A stretch of 64,000 bases of DNA. It comes from Ilex aquifolium. Lineage: Eukaryota > Streptophyta > Magnoliopsida > Aquifoliales > Aquifoliaceae. The notes under the pieces are model-generated. The model did no database searches, was not told the origin of the DNA, and saw nothing but the letters and a program-made list of their open reading frames with translations. Positions 12,101 to 23,061 of this stretch are shown here, piece after piece. Every line of letters begins with the position of its first letter. Position 1 is the first letter of the stretch. The stretch is taken from assembly GCA_951799425.1 (NCBI GenBank), contig OX637399.1, forward strand, positions 19,442,001-19,506,000. The letters run 5' to 3'. The position numbers were made by a program, and so were the translations under genes.

Positions 12101-12372
12101 GGAATGTGCAACAAAAGCTTCGACACATTGCTTGCGCCAAAAACTTTGTGCACAGCCGCGAAACGAGCCGCCCCCTGGTCGGAACTGAAGTGGGGAGCAA
12201 AGATGCACCCACTAATGCACTTCCTCCTCAAGAACTTGCACGCCCCACAAGGAGCAGTAGGCGTAGCCACTGTGGCCGCCGTAACTTCCACCTCTGCTGC
12301 ACTACTAGCTCGCTTTCCGTTTCCCTTCCGGCCACCGTCGGACGCTCCATCACCACCCTGAGGCTCAGCCAT
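9190..12372 (-). CDS. LBD (LATERAL ORGAN BOUNDARIES domain) transcription factor, two exons, 234 aa
   Basis: Exon 1 is 12372-11992 (127 codons) and exon 2 is 9513-9190 (107 codons plus stop), joined in phase 0 at CAACAG|GTTTAT ... TTTGCAG|GTGG. The protein has the plant-specific LOB domain: a CX2CX6CX3C block ([15 protein letters not shown]), the GAS block ([17 protein letters not shown]), the conserved DPVYGC, and a class I LX6LX3LX6L coiled coil ([19 protein letters not shown]) that spans the intron. LBD proteins are nuclear DNA-binding factors acting in organ boundaries, lateral roots and xylem. The KFLRRKC and LLLHIP motifs place it nearer the LBD16/18/19/29/30 group than the AS2 group, but the exact orthologue is unknown. 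The acidic C-terminus ([10 protein letters not shown]) may be an activation region. No disablement was found; it is the only apparently intact host gene here. Confidence 0.93.
9582..10320 (+). mobile_element. Small Helitron-like element in the LBD intron
   Basis: The left end is TCTATACTA, the typical TC start of plant Helitrons, preceded by A (9581). The right end is TTGCTAA, followed by T (10321), matching CTRR ends and insertion between A and T. A short hairpin, ACGTGC-AAC-GCATGT, sits about 20 bp before the right end, as Helitrons require. It is 739 bp and has no coding capacity. The ends are short and degenerate, so the call is moderate. Confidence 0.55.
10684..11207. mobile_element. hAT-like MITE in the LBD intron
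   Basis: An 8-bp direct repeat, TGACCTTT, flanks it (10676-10683 and 11208-11215). The inner ends are imperfect inverted repeats sharing GGCTTAA (left GAGGCCGGCTTAA; right, on the other strand, CAGGGGGTGGCTTAA). Size 524 bp, AT-rich, noncoding. The CAGGG-type right end and 8-bp duplication suggest hAT, but the left end has decayed. Confidence 0.5.
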
Positions 12373-12435
12373 GAAGAAGGAATTGGCAACTGGCTAGACT
12401 TGGTGAGACGAAGGGAGGGGGTGGCAGGGATGGTG

Positions 12436-12443
12436 TTTATAAG
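12436..12443 (-). promoter_or_regulatory. Likely TATA box of the LBD gene
   Basis: The minus strand reads CTTATAAA here, about 65 bp upstream of the LBD start codon. This is a plausible distance for a TATA box with a short 5' leader. No experimental start site is known. Confidence 0.5.
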
Positions 12444-12444
12444 A

Positions 12445-15168
12445 AAAATGAAAGGGGACACGTAAGTCTCGTGGTGGGTTGGCGAGGTGAATTTGGCAAG
12501 CTTGAGAGATAGAGAGAGACGTTATGGTTGGTAAAGGGAAAATTTTGGTGTGATGTGCACGTGCAAAGGGAGTGTTTGCACTGTTTTGCTATTTTATTAT
12601 AGATTTAAATGGTATATTAATAGTAAGAAGTGGTTGTTTGCAAGGAATAGTGCAATGGCTGTCCTAATTGGAAGGCACAAGATTTGTGCTGCCCGTGGCT
12701 TGTGGGATGGTGGGAACAAGATGTATGCATTTGGAAGTCACAACATGAGGGCACATCCACTATGCAGCTCCGATATGGAAAAATATTCGGTGTATTTTTT
12801 TTATGGCATATTTTTATATATTACTTTTTGTGCTCAATTTACAAACATTAAGAGCATTTTCTTACCATTTATTTACACTAACAATGCATCACATGCGTTG
12901 CACGTGAATAATTTTTGTACACAAAAATTAATAAAAAGTGTTACATATACGTGTACCTAAATTAAATATCATCTTAAATTTGTCAAACTTATTTTTTTAT
13001 CGCTCATACTTTATTATAAAATTATGAAAGCGTTGTATGTTCTCAAGATTTGTTATTCTAATTATAAGAAAAAAGATTAAAAAATAGTTAGAGTTCTATT
13101 TTTTTTTTAAAAAAAATTGTGATTAAGAGTGATTTTAAGTGATATTTGAAAAATATTTTTTTTTGAAATTCATTTGATTAGGATTTCACTTATAATTCAT
13201 TGAATAAAATAAAAATAATTGTCAATATATACTAATCATATTTGGAACATTACTATAATTAAGAATTATTCAGATATATTTGGATAAATTTAATATACTA
13301 CTTTATAGTTTATATTATAAAAGCATATTAAAAATATATTATAATCTATTTTCACATAAAATCTTAATACAACTTCGAAAGTGTAATATAATTGAAGAAT
13401 GATGTAGATGTAACATAAATTAATTTTAAAAAATTATTTATATGATTATTTTTTGTCCTAAAAATAAAAGGGTTAAACTTTTCGGTAAAAATAAAATGTG
13501 TGTGTGTTTATGTGTGTGCACAATGTGAAATGAGTGATGTTAGTTTGATGGAGTTTTTGAAAGGGTTTTGAATACTTTATTGAAAATTTTAATGGTGCCT
13601 ATATCTTTTAAGGGTAATATAGTCAATCATATTTTTTTATAAAAATTTGATATTTATACATGGAGAATAAATTACTAAAAGAGATGTTAGAAGTAATTTG
13701 AAAATTTAAATACAGAAGGGTATGATGATAATTTAGATATTTAATTGTGGAATGATAGAGTGATCTTTATAATTTTTTATAAAAGTAAAATATTGAATCA
13801 AAAGTTTTTCATGTTAAGATACTTTTATTAGTAATATTATAACAAATCATAAGATATAGTATTAAACTCTAAAGCAGTTTATTTTTTTTATCTATTTAAT
13901 TTAGTATTTTTTCTCTGGAAAGTACCAATGATTTTAGTATGGTCATTCCGTGACTCTGATAAGTTAATTACATAAATAAGACTGTTTGTATAATGTGGCA
14001 AGGAAAATATTAGCACAGTCTATTCTCTCCGGTTGCCGCACACAGACTGCAAGCTATTAGCAAGACATCTTCATAGAAGGGACGTCTTCCATCATTAACG
14101 AGATTCTTTTAAAGCTAAAAAAGTGGGCGAAAAAGAAAAAAAAGATGATGTGGTGTTGATATGATAAGTGAAATTTCAATTTTAAATGATTGAACAATAA
14201 CAACAGTGTTATAAGGATATAATTTAAAGGCTTAATTCATTATACTCGTTAGATTATTTTTGAGTTTTAATATTAGATGACATAAAATTTTAATCCAACG
14301 ACTGTAATTAATGAAGTTTCTGAATTAAGTATAAATAGCATTTTTCAAATAATAATACTATTTCAACTTAATTTGCTGATTTAATGTATCACTGTATTTT
14401 GATCTGGAGCAAGTTCTAGCCAATATTGAGGTACATTGTCAATCCAACAATAATGATTGATTATATCAGCAATTTAGATTTGTAATTAAATTCAAATAAC
14501 ATTTTTCATGACTAAAAGTGGAGAAACTATTCGGTGTTTATAGATTACCATGTGACACTGACGTGTGGAGCTCACACTCAATGAAAAATTGCTACAATAC
14601 TTATTTGTCAGACACAAATTGATTTTTCAAAACAAATTTGACACCTTTACAGGTGACAATAATTGATTAAAGATGTAAAATATTTTAGACGCAATGTGCA
14701 TACATGGCATTGCCATGTGGTACCTAGGGAGCACAAAAAATTATCTCCTAAAAGTGGGACTAAAATTACCAACGTTTCAATTACACTGTTGCCCTTTTTG
14801 GTCCCATTTTTTTTAAATCTAGTATGATCATTGAAGGACAAAACCTTGCTATTCTAATATCTTCCACATCGTAACCTATCTGCAATAATTCTCAAGTTTT
14901 GAATATGTACCAAAAGGGACTTGGCATCAGCTCCAACGTCGAGGCCAAGTTTGTTATAGGTTGGACAGTAATGCTGCAATACAGACAAAGTTCCTAATGC
15001 TCCGTACATCTCAAGGATACATTGAGTTGCTTTGTGAAATCACCAATTAGTCTTTTTTTTTTTTTTTAAATCTTTTTAATGATATCAGATATATCACGAG
15101 TGTATTATGATTTCAATTTTGTTTTTGAACTTTTAATTTAACTTGGAGCTCAATTGCACAATTGGCAT
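12445..15168. other. AT-rich intergenic region upstream of the LBD gene
   Basis: No gene I can support. Open frames such as the one at 12550-12960 have no recognisable motif. A possible decayed Helitron right end lies near 12883-12914 on the minus strand (hairpin-like CACGTGCAACGCATGTG, then TTAGT). A GT-rich microsatellite is at about 13499-13520. The part next to the LBD start is promoter by position. Confidence 0.5.
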
Positions 15169-15185
15169 TTGTTAACGCCTTTTTC

Positions 15186-17425
15186 TGTAACGCCCCAAAT
15201 ACCACCCTGGACGACATTACATTCTAGAACATTCACATCATGAGAGCACTAATATCATCCATAAATAAATTAAACTTCATTCATCATCCATACAATATTT
15301 ACATCATTATCCAAAAGAATGTGCCCAACCATGGCATTTACATCCCAAAAATTTAATAATGTAGCGCAGCGGAATTACAAAAGAAAACTAGACTTTACAA
15401 TGTTTGTACATATTTGTTCCTAGTCTAGTACAAAAGTAAAAGGGCATCTCTAAATGTCCCACTCGGGATCCAGGTACCCCTCTAATGAGGCTTCCCCAAG
15501 GCCCTGCTCATTAGCGCCAAGCTCCTCCTCTATAGCATAATCTGAAAAATGTTAATTGTAGGGGATGAGCACGAAGCTCTGTAGCAAAATCTTCCCAAAC
15601 TCAAACAAGGTTTAGGAAAGCATATAAAACGGTTGGTCTCATTTTCACAATTAGCATCTATAACATTTTGAAGGAAAAACAGGACATTTTAAATAGATCT
15701 CAAGTTTAAGGAACCACGGTAATTAAAAGAATAAATGAACACAAGATACCAATAAGAATCAATTCCCAACACATAATCCATCCCACCATACACCATTTCC
15801 ACAAGTTCTTGTGGCATCCCATACTACCCCAAAACTCTTGCAGAAATCGTATTTGGTACAATGCACGATGACCCACACGGTGTGCCCGATACAACCCACG
15901 TTACTAATCTGTAATCATTAGTGATAGGATAAGTTCATACCCACACGGCGTACAAAGACGTCTACCCACACTATGTGGTAGAATAAGTTCATACCCGTGT
16001 GGCATACAAAGACGTCTATCCACAACATGATACCCGGTCAATAGTAATCCATGTTCGTATCGTACAACCACGCAATAGATAACATACCAACAAATATTTC
16101 ACATAACCATCAATTACCCAATTCCCCAATTCACAAGCAATTTCCAAGAAAAATCCCCAAATTTCACATGTAACATTCCCATATAACAATTTAAGCAAAA
16201 GTACATGAGATCATCATAAATACCATTTTGTTGTTCAATATCAAGCCCTAAGGTTTTGACGGTGAGAACAAAGGAAATGTAAAGAGGAAAAACTCATTTT
16301 TCATAAAACTAGGGTTTGAGAATGAAAGAGGGATCTTTAATGGTTACCCAACTACCACAATGTTTAAAACATGGCAATAAATGCAAGAGGATCAAGAATC
16401 AAGTAAATAATAGCAAGTATATATGATTTTGAACCAAAAGAATACATATAATTTAGCCCTAGCCTCAATGTAAGAGAATAGGAAGAAATCCCCTACCTTT
16501 TTGCTCAAGAGTTTTAGCCAAATACGCAAGCTTCAAGACCTTCTTGTTTTCCTTTCTTTTCCTTTTAATCTCTTCTCCCTAGGGTTTGTCAAAAGATTTG
16601 GGTGAGAGTGGGTGAAGAATGGAAGAAAAGAGAATGAGTAGAGAAGTGAAATCTTAGAAATCTAGGGTTTTAATCTTCTAAAATGGTGTATCTCTCCTTA
16701 TCTTGGATGTTCTTCTCTCCCTCTCTTTCTCTCTAAGGGTTTCTAGGGTTTCAAGTGGTGTAATGAGGCTTAAGGAGGCGGCATTAAGTATTTATAGTGG
16801 AAGAAATGGAGAAGGACCCGAAGTGGGATCGGGCTGGGCTTTATCGGGCGTACCGGTACGCGTACCGGTACGGTTTAGCTACTGGAGTTCGGCGTACCGG
16901 TACGCGTACCGGTACGGTTCGACTGCCAGATTTTTGGTCCAACTTCCAGTGCGATTTTGACCCATTTAGAGGTCGAATTGGAAAATTTTCATGAGAAACA
17001 CTTTTGTAGCCCTAGATGTCTACTATCTACTGTCAAAATTTCAGATCAATTGGATATAAGGATAAAAAGTTATGGCCAAAATACTAGAAGGTGTCCCAAC
17101 TCCTTTTTACCCAAATTTTCTCTAAGTGTGTTTTCACTCCGGAATACTTCCTAGCTTCCAATACACCCCATATTACCTCTCCCAAGGTTGTTCGACCTTC
17201 CGGATTCAATGGAAGCATTATTTTGACCTAAAAACCTTTAGAAACTTGTCTATTCACCCTTTCCAAGTTTAAACCTCTTCGACACGTAAACTTCCCAATC
17301 AAATTATCTCCATAGTATTTATTCCTACGGTTTATTCTTATGTCACTACATATATCCAAATTTTTAAAACAATTATTTACTATATATCTATATACATATA
17401 TAAAATAAAAATGCGGGGTGTTACA
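15186..17425 (-). repeat. 3' LTR of element B (2240 bp)
   Basis: Ends are TGTAACACCCC...GGGGCGTTACA on the minus strand. It holds four copies of CGTACCGGTACG (16849-16916) about 60-120 bp upstream of a TATA box (CTATAAATAC near 16797). Repeated segments of the type ACCCACACGGCGTACAAAGACGTCT lie at about 15870-16030. It is 12 bp longer than the 5' LTR, exactly one palindrome unit. Confidence 0.92.
16849..16916. repeat. CCGG-palindrome array in the 3' LTR of element B
   Basis: Four perfect 12-bp palindromes, CGTACCGGTACG, lie in two tandem pairs (16849-16872 and 16893-16916) separated by 20 bp. The matching array in the 5' LTR (22497-22552) has three. They are upstream of the TATA box in the direction of transcription. 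Confidence 0.95.
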
Positions 17426-17445
17426 ATCCACCCCCCTTAAAGAAA
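17426..17445 (-). other. Polypurine tract of element B
   Basis: On the minus strand AAGGGGGGTGGAT directly precedes the 3' LTR start. It follows a CGAGGACGAAACTTTC block that also precedes the tract in the other Ty3/gypsy elements here. Confidence 0.75.
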
Positions 17446-17466
17446 GTTTCGTCCTCGAAACTTACT

Positions 17467-18054
17467 TCAAGTAGCGAATATGTACGGGTACTTCTCTCGC
17501 ATTTCTAGCTCCGGTTCCCAAGTAGCTTCTTCCACTCCATGGTGTTGCCACAAAACCTTCACTAGTCGGATGACTTTGTTACGGAGTACCTTCTCTTTGG
17601 CATCGAGAATCTTCAACGGTTGTTCTTCATAGGTTGCTCCATCTTGAACTTCAATGTCCCCCAAATATATGATGTGCGTAGTATCAGTCTGACACTTTCT
17701 CAACATCGACACATGAAATACGTCGTATACTCCGGATAGCTGGGCTGGTAGTCGAAGTTGATACGCCGCATTGCCTACCGCTTTGATCACTTCAACCGGT
17801 CCGATTTATCTTGGCGCTAACTTCTCCTTCTTGCCGAATAGAAACACGCTCTTCTTGTGTGAAAACTTGGGAAACATGTAATCTCCCGCTTGGGATTCCA
17901 AGGATCTTCGTCTATGGTCCGCATAGCTCTTCTATCTACTTTGCGCCGAGCGTAGCCTCTCTTGGATGAGTTGAATCTTCTCCATAGTTTCCCCATTGTA
18001 GTCCTTACTCCGTTAGTTCGCTGCGCACTCTGATATAAATCACAATCCACCAAA
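17467..18054 (-). pseudogene. pol (fragment): Integrase C-terminal/chromodomain remnant of element B
   Basis: The minus-strand frame 17790-17467 encodes NAAYQLRLPAQLSGVYDVFH, the usual spacer before the chromodomain of plant Ty3/gypsy integrases, then the chromo-like VKVLWQHHGVEEATWEPE and a stop. Upstream to 18054 the same protein continues, interrupted by stops, with SAQSR*KSYADHRRRS and GDYMFP. Chromodomain-type integrase tails steer insertion into chromatin. The stop inside QSR*KSYAD fits CAG to TAG and falls at the same codon as in element A. Nothing of the integrase catalytic core remains. Confidence 0.8.
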
Positions 18055-19345
18055 GGTTACAGTTGAAACCTAACCAGACTTGTCCTCCCATTTTAGCTTC
18101 CAAATCCATATACAATAATTTAAGAAAATTAATATAATATCATCGAAAATACCATTTTAGTGGTCACTACCAATCACTAGAGTTTTGAATTCATGAGGAA
18201 ATAAATAATCAAGCCTTGGAATCAAGAATAAATGGCTATCAAGCTTGGAAATCAAAAACAAAAGAACAAGCAAGGTTTAACATTAATAACAAACGAATCT
18301 CAAGTTTTTGGAATCCATAGTAAAGGAACAATCAAATCTTGAATTCCATAACAAACCCATATCAAGCTTTGGGATCAAAATAAGAAACAATCAAAGCTTG
18401 AGATCAAGAACAAAGTAACAATCGAGTCTTGGAGTCAATAACATCTGCATATCAAGCTTTGTAACCAAGAACTAAAGAGTATCAAGTTTTGAACTCAAGG
18501 ACAAGGAGAAATCAAGTATTGAAATCAAGAGCAATTGAATGTCAAGTCTTGAAATCAAGAAACAATGAATATTAAGTATTGAATATCAAGAATAAGTGAA
18601 TCACAAGGGTTAGAATCAATAACAAATGAATATTAAATTTGGCTATCAAGAACCAATGGATCATCAAGCCTGGGGAAATTAAAAACAAAGGAACAAACAA
18701 GTCTTGAAATCAAGAACCAAAGAATGTCAAGTATTGAATATCAAGAATGCATGAATCGCAAGGGTTAGGATCAATCAAATGAATATTAAATTTGGCCATC
18801 AAGAACAAATGAATATTAAGCTTGGAAATCAGGAATACATGGTTATCAAGCTTAGATCTCAAGAACAATTGAGTATTAAGGTTAGAATTCAATAACAAAT
18901 GAATAACAAGTTCTGATCTCTAGAACCATTGAAGATTAAGGCTTGAATTCAATAACCAATGAATAACAAGTTTTGATCTCAAGGACAATTGAATGTCAAG
19001 GTTAGAATTCAATGACAAATGAATATCAAGTTTTGATTCTCCAGGACAAGGAAGGAATCAAGAGAAAACCCACTTTTTCCTTGAAATTAAGGTTTCGAAG
19101 GCATACAACGAGAATTAGTGGTTACCCAAGCATAACATAGTTAAAACAAGATAAGATTTAAGGTTTGGAATCAAGAACAAATGGGAAATCAAGAGAAAAA
19201 CACATCTCCTATGTAAACTAGGGTTGTGAAGGCATAAGATAAGATTTAGAGTTTACCCAACCATAATATATTTTAGAACAAGGTAATATTAACAAGAATG
19301 ACACGACATGATGATTTCCTAGCAAGTAGATATAATTTAGAGTCA
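18055..19345. repeat. Degenerate tandem-repeat block replacing pol in element B
   Basis: About 1.2 kb made largely of diverged copies of a unit near 30-36 bp, such as AATCAAGAACAAATGAATAT followed by CAAGTTTTG-like words, clearest at 18170-19060. On the minus strand one frame shows the period as repeated SKLNIHLFLM/AKFNIHL-type peptides. No retroviral pol domain is visible. It sits where protease, RT, RNase H and most of integrase should be. Confidence 0.75.
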
Positions 19346-19349
19346 AATA

Positions 19350-20645
19350 TTACATATATATAATAACCCTACTGGTATCCCCTTGTTCTCCCGTAGGCAA
19401 ATTAACATATACCGTAAGTTCTATTTCCTCGAAACCCCATCCAAATTTCACAGCATATGCAGTACGTACAAAAGAATGAGTCGCATAGGAATCCAATAAC
19501 ATTCGGGCCCAAGAATCGTAGAAAAGAACGATACCTTCCACGATGGCGTTGGAGGCATTTTCCTCCGGTTGAGTCATAGCAAAAACCCTCCCTTGATTGG
19601 CGCCGCCGGGGGCTTGAGCTTGTAGCGGTCTCTGCTGTGCTGGCCTTTGTAGCGGTGGCTTGTTTGCTGGTACTTGCCCGGTTGCTTGATTAGTCCTTGG
19701 TGGAATCGATGGGCATTGGCTTCTGTAGTGCCCATACCCTCCACATGCAAGGTAGTAACGGGGGTCTGTGGTTTTCCTCCCCGGTACACTTCCCGCTCTT
19801 CGAGCTATCGGTGGTCTCTGTCCCCCTGTCTGGTCTGGGCGACGGTATGGTGTCGATCTCTGTGCTTCACTGCCGCTAGCACCCGTCCGGATAGGACCTC
19901 CCCTCCTAAGGCTTTGTCGCTGCTGAGTATCCTCCACATCCCTCTCCACAAGTGCAGCTCTATCAACTAGATCCCCATATTCCCGAATCTTGAGAGCCAC
20001 CAACTTCTCCCGGATGACCGACCTTAGTCCCTGCTCAAAGCGTTTTGCCCTGTCGGCCTCAGTCGAGATAAATCCCGTAGCATAACGGGAGAGCTCGTCA
20101 AACCTCCTCTCATACTCGGCCACCATCGAGCTGCCCTGTCGTAGAGCAAGAAAATCAGCCTTCATCTTGTCCCGGACGGATTCCGGAAAGTACTTATCTT
20201 GGAAGACCCGGTCAAACTCCTCCCAAGTGAGAGCATCGGTGTTCTTCTGTCTCTTAACCGCGTCCCACCAATGGTCGGCCTCCCCTTCAAACAAGTAAGT
20301 TGCCAAGCCAACCCTCAAGTCTTCGGCAACTCCCATGCCGTCACATACTTTCTTCACCCGTCGTATCCATCTATCCGCATCCAAAGGATTGGAGCTCCCT
20401 TGGAATTGGGGAGGGCATTGTCTCAAAAACTCTCGGAGAACTACCATCCTCCGATCACCATTCCCATTGCCCGACACTTGGGCTAGTGGATGAGCCCCAC
20501 CATTTTGATTTTGTACCAATGTAGTGAGCTCCCTCAAACATTGGTAGATGCCATGCATGGCATCGGGAGGTGGCGGTGGCGGTGGATTCGCTTGACCTCC
20601 ACGACCACACCCACGTCCGCGTCCTCGTCCTCGCTCGCCGTTCAT
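19350..20645 (-). CDS. gag: Gag with truncated protease, element B (431 aa)
   Basis: I take the start as ATG at 20645 (MNGERGRGRGRGCGRGG), because this basic leader matches other Gags here; a further in-frame ATG lies 39 bp upstream. Domains: Pro run (about residues 21-27), capsid region (DADRWIRRVKKVCDG, FEGEADHWWDAV, TWEEFDRVFQDKYFP, ending ALVERDVEDTQQ), basic linker, zinc knuckle, and the first 40 or so residues of an aspartic protease. Two sites are damaged. The knuckle reads YLACGGYGHYRSQC, with Tyr where the first Cys should be. The protease active site reads LLDSYATHSF instead of DSG/DTG. The frame ends right after, with no RT. Capsid assembly may remain; RNA binding and processing probably do not. 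Confidence 0.88.
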   Translation of the reverse strand: MNGERGRGRGRGCGRGGQANPPPPPPPDAMHGIYQCLRELTTLVQNQNGGAHPLAQVSGNGNGDRRMVVLREFLRQCPPQFQGSSNPLDADRWIRRVKKVCDGMGVAEDLRVGLATYLFEGEADHWWDAVKRQKNTDALTWEEFDRVFQDKYFPESVRDKMKADFLALRQGSSMVAEYERRFDELSRYATGFISTEADRAKRFEQGLRSVIREKLVALKIREYGDLVDRAALVERDVEDTQQRQSLRRGGPIRTGASGSEAQRSTPYRRPDQTGGQRPPIARRAGSVPGRKTTDPRYYLACGGYGHYRSQCPSIPPRTNQATGQVPANKPPLQRPAQQRPLQAQAPGGANQGRVFAMTQPEENASNAIVEGIVLFYDSWARMLLDSYATHSFVRTAYAVKFGWGFEEIELTVYVNLPTGEQGDTSRVIIYM

Positions 20646-20817
20646 CCTACACATCAATTCACAACTTAGTTCATTGATGTACAAGACATACTAGACATTA
20701 CTTTAATCTAAAACATAAGGTTCGCATAAAACTAGACCAAGGATTTCCTTCACCCTAATACTACATATCTAGTGATGATCCATAACCTACAGCTCCCATG
20801 TAAGACCTAAAGCCTAA

Positions 20818-20829
20818 GCTCTGATACCA
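20818..20829 (-). other. Primer-binding site of element B
   Basis: TGGTATCAGAGC on the minus strand, a few bases inside the 5' LTR end at 20834. Confidence 0.85.
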
Positions 20830-20833
20830 ACTT

Positions 20834-23061
20834 TGTAACGCCCCAAATACCACCCTGGACGGCATTACATTCTAGAACATTCACATCATGAGAGCACTAA
20901 TATCATCCATAAATAAATTAAACTTCATTCATCATCCATACAATATTTACATCATTATCCAAAAGAATGTGCCCAACCATGGCATTTACATCCCAAAAAT
21001 TTAATAATGTAGCGCAGCGGAATTACAAAAGAAAACTAGACTTTACAATGTTTGTACATATTTGTTCCTAGTCTAGTACAAAAGTAAAAGGGCATCTCTA
21101 AATGTCCCACTCGGGATCCAGGTACCCCTCTAATGAGGCTTCCCCAAGGCCCTGCTCATTAGCGCCAAGCTCCTCCTCTATAGCATAATCTGAAAAATGT
21201 TAATTGTAGGGGATGAGCACGAAGCTCTGTAGCAAAATCTTCCCAAACTCAAACAAGGTTTAGGAAAGCATATAAAACGGTTGGTCTCATTTTCACAATT
21301 AGCATCTATAACATTTTGAAGGAAAAACAGGACATTTTAAATAGATCTCAAGTTTAAGGAACCACGGTAATTAAAAGAATAAATGAACACAAGATACCAA
21401 TAAGAATCAATTCCCAACACATAATCCATCCCACCATACACCATTTCCACAAGTTCTTGTGGCATCCCATACTACCCCAAAACTCTTGCAGAAATCGTAT
21501 TTGGTACAATGCACGATGACCCACACGGTGTGCCCGATACAACCCACGTTACTAATCCGTAATCATTAGTGATAGGATAAGTTCATACCCACACGGCGTA
21601 CAAAGACGTCTACCCACACTATGTGGTAGGATAAGTTCATACCCGTGTGGCATACAAAGACGTCTATCCACAACATGATACCCGGTCAATAGTAATCCAT
21701 GTTCGTATCGTACAACCACGCAATAGATAACATACCAACAAATATTTCACATAACCATCAATTACCCAATTCCCCAATTCACAAGCAATTTCCAAGAAAA
21801 ATCCCCAAATTTCACATGTAACATTCCCATATAACAATTTAAGCAAAAGTACATGAGATCATCATAAATACCATTTTGTTGTTCAATATCAAGCCCTAAG
21901 GTTTTGACGGTGAGAACAAAGGAAATGTAAAGAGGAAAAAATCATTTTTCATAAAACTAGGGTTTGAGAATGAAAGAGGGATCTTTAATGGTTACCCAAC
22001 TACCACAATGTTTAAAACATGGCAATAAATGCAAGAGGATCAAGAATCAAGTAAATAATAGCAAGTATATATGATTTTGAACCAAAAGAATACATATAAT
22101 TTAGCCCTAGCCTCAATGTAAGAGAATAGGAAGAAATTCCCTACCTTTTTGCTCAAGAGTTTTAGCCAAATACCCAAGCTTCAAGACCTTCTTGCTTTCC
22201 TTTCTTTTCCTTTTAATCTCCTCTCCCTAGGGTTTGTCAAAAGATTTGGGTGAGAGTGGGTGAAGAATGGAAGAAAAGAGAATGAGTAGAGAAGTGAAAT
22301 CTTAGAAATCTAGGGTTTTAATCTTCTAAAATGGTGTATCTCTCCTTATCTTGGATGTTCTTCTCTCCCTCTCTTTCTCTCTAAGGGTTTCTAGGGTTTC
22401 AAGTGGTGTAATGAGGCTTAAGGAGGCGGCATTAAGTATTTATAGTGGAAGAAATGGAGAAGGACCCGAAGTGGGATCGGGCTGGGCTTTATCGGGCGTA
22501 CCGGTACGCGTACCGGTACGGTTTAGCTACTGGAGTTCGGCGTACCGGTACGGTTCGACTGCCAGATTTTTGTTCCAACTTCCAGTGCGATTTTGACCCA
22601 TTTAGAGGTCGAATTGGAAAATTTTCATGAGAAACACTTTTGTAGCCCTAGATGTCTACTATCTACTGTCAAAATTTCAGATCAATTGGATATAAGGATA
22701 AAAAGTTATGGCCAAAATACTAGAAGGTTTCCCAACTCCTTTTTACCCAAATTTTCTCTAAGTGTGTTTTCACTCCGGAATACTTCCTAGCTTCCAATAC
22801 ACCCCATATTACCTCTCCCAAGGTTGTTCGACCTTCCGGATTCAATGGAAGCATTATTTTGACCTAAAAACCTTTAGAAACTTGTCTATTCACCCTTTCC
22901 AAGTTTAAACCTCTTCGACACGTAAACTTCCCAATCAAATTATCTCCATAGTATTTATTCCTACGGTTTATTCTTATGTCACTACATATATCCAAATTTT
23001 TAAAACAATTATTTACTATATAACTATATACATATATAAAATAAAAATGCGGGGTGTTACA
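20834..23061 (-). repeat. 5' LTR of element B (2228 bp)
   Basis: Nearly identical to the 3' LTR, sharing long identical stretches and the same spurious open frames. The clear difference is one missing CGTACCGGTACG unit (three copies: 22497-22508, 22509-22520, 22541-22552). A handful of point differences is visible. Adjacent TTTTC is the target duplication. Confidence 0.92.

Larger units (their letters stand above)
15186..23061 (-). mobile_element. Element B: complete but nonautonomous Ty3/gypsy element
   Basis: Two LTRs (15186-17425 and 20834-23061) enclose a 3408-bp interior, and TTTTC is duplicated on both sides (15181-15185, 23062-23066). In minus-strand order it has a 5' LTR, primer site, gag with the start of protease, a repeat-filled block, the integrase/chromodomain end, a polypurine tract and a 3' LTR. 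RT, RNase H and the integrase core are missing, so it would depend on another element. The LTRs look almost identical, which points to a recent insertion. Confidence 0.92.

Noticed and set aside
12068-12465. Plus-strand frames of 97 and 119 codons over LBD exon 1
   Set aside because: Antisense shadows of the GC-rich LBD exon, which itself has a clear LOB domain.
12550-12960. 136-codon open frame upstream of the LBD gene
   Set aside because: No recognisable domain, low-complexity hydrophobic composition, no supporting splice or promoter signals.
13060-13500. Possible MITE in the AT-rich intergenic region
   Set aside because: Inverted AT-rich words are present, but no matching target duplication or clear ends were found.
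15706-15894. Conserved 62-codon frame present in three LTR copies (also 21354-21542 and 30895-31083)
   Set aside because: Conservation follows from LTR identity; the frame has no motif and lies in the untranslated LTR.
16703-16994. Open frames with YRYAYRY or VPVRVPVR repeat peptides in the LTRs (also near 22351-22630, 29887-30105, 56022-56420, 61570-61967)
   Set aside because: They are by-products of translating the 12-bp palindrome CGTACCGGTACG in different frames; they lie in noncoding LTR sequence on both strands.
18710-18898. Repeat peptide frame as a possible gene
   Set aside because: It is the translation of the tandem-repeat block in element B, with no start context or conservation.
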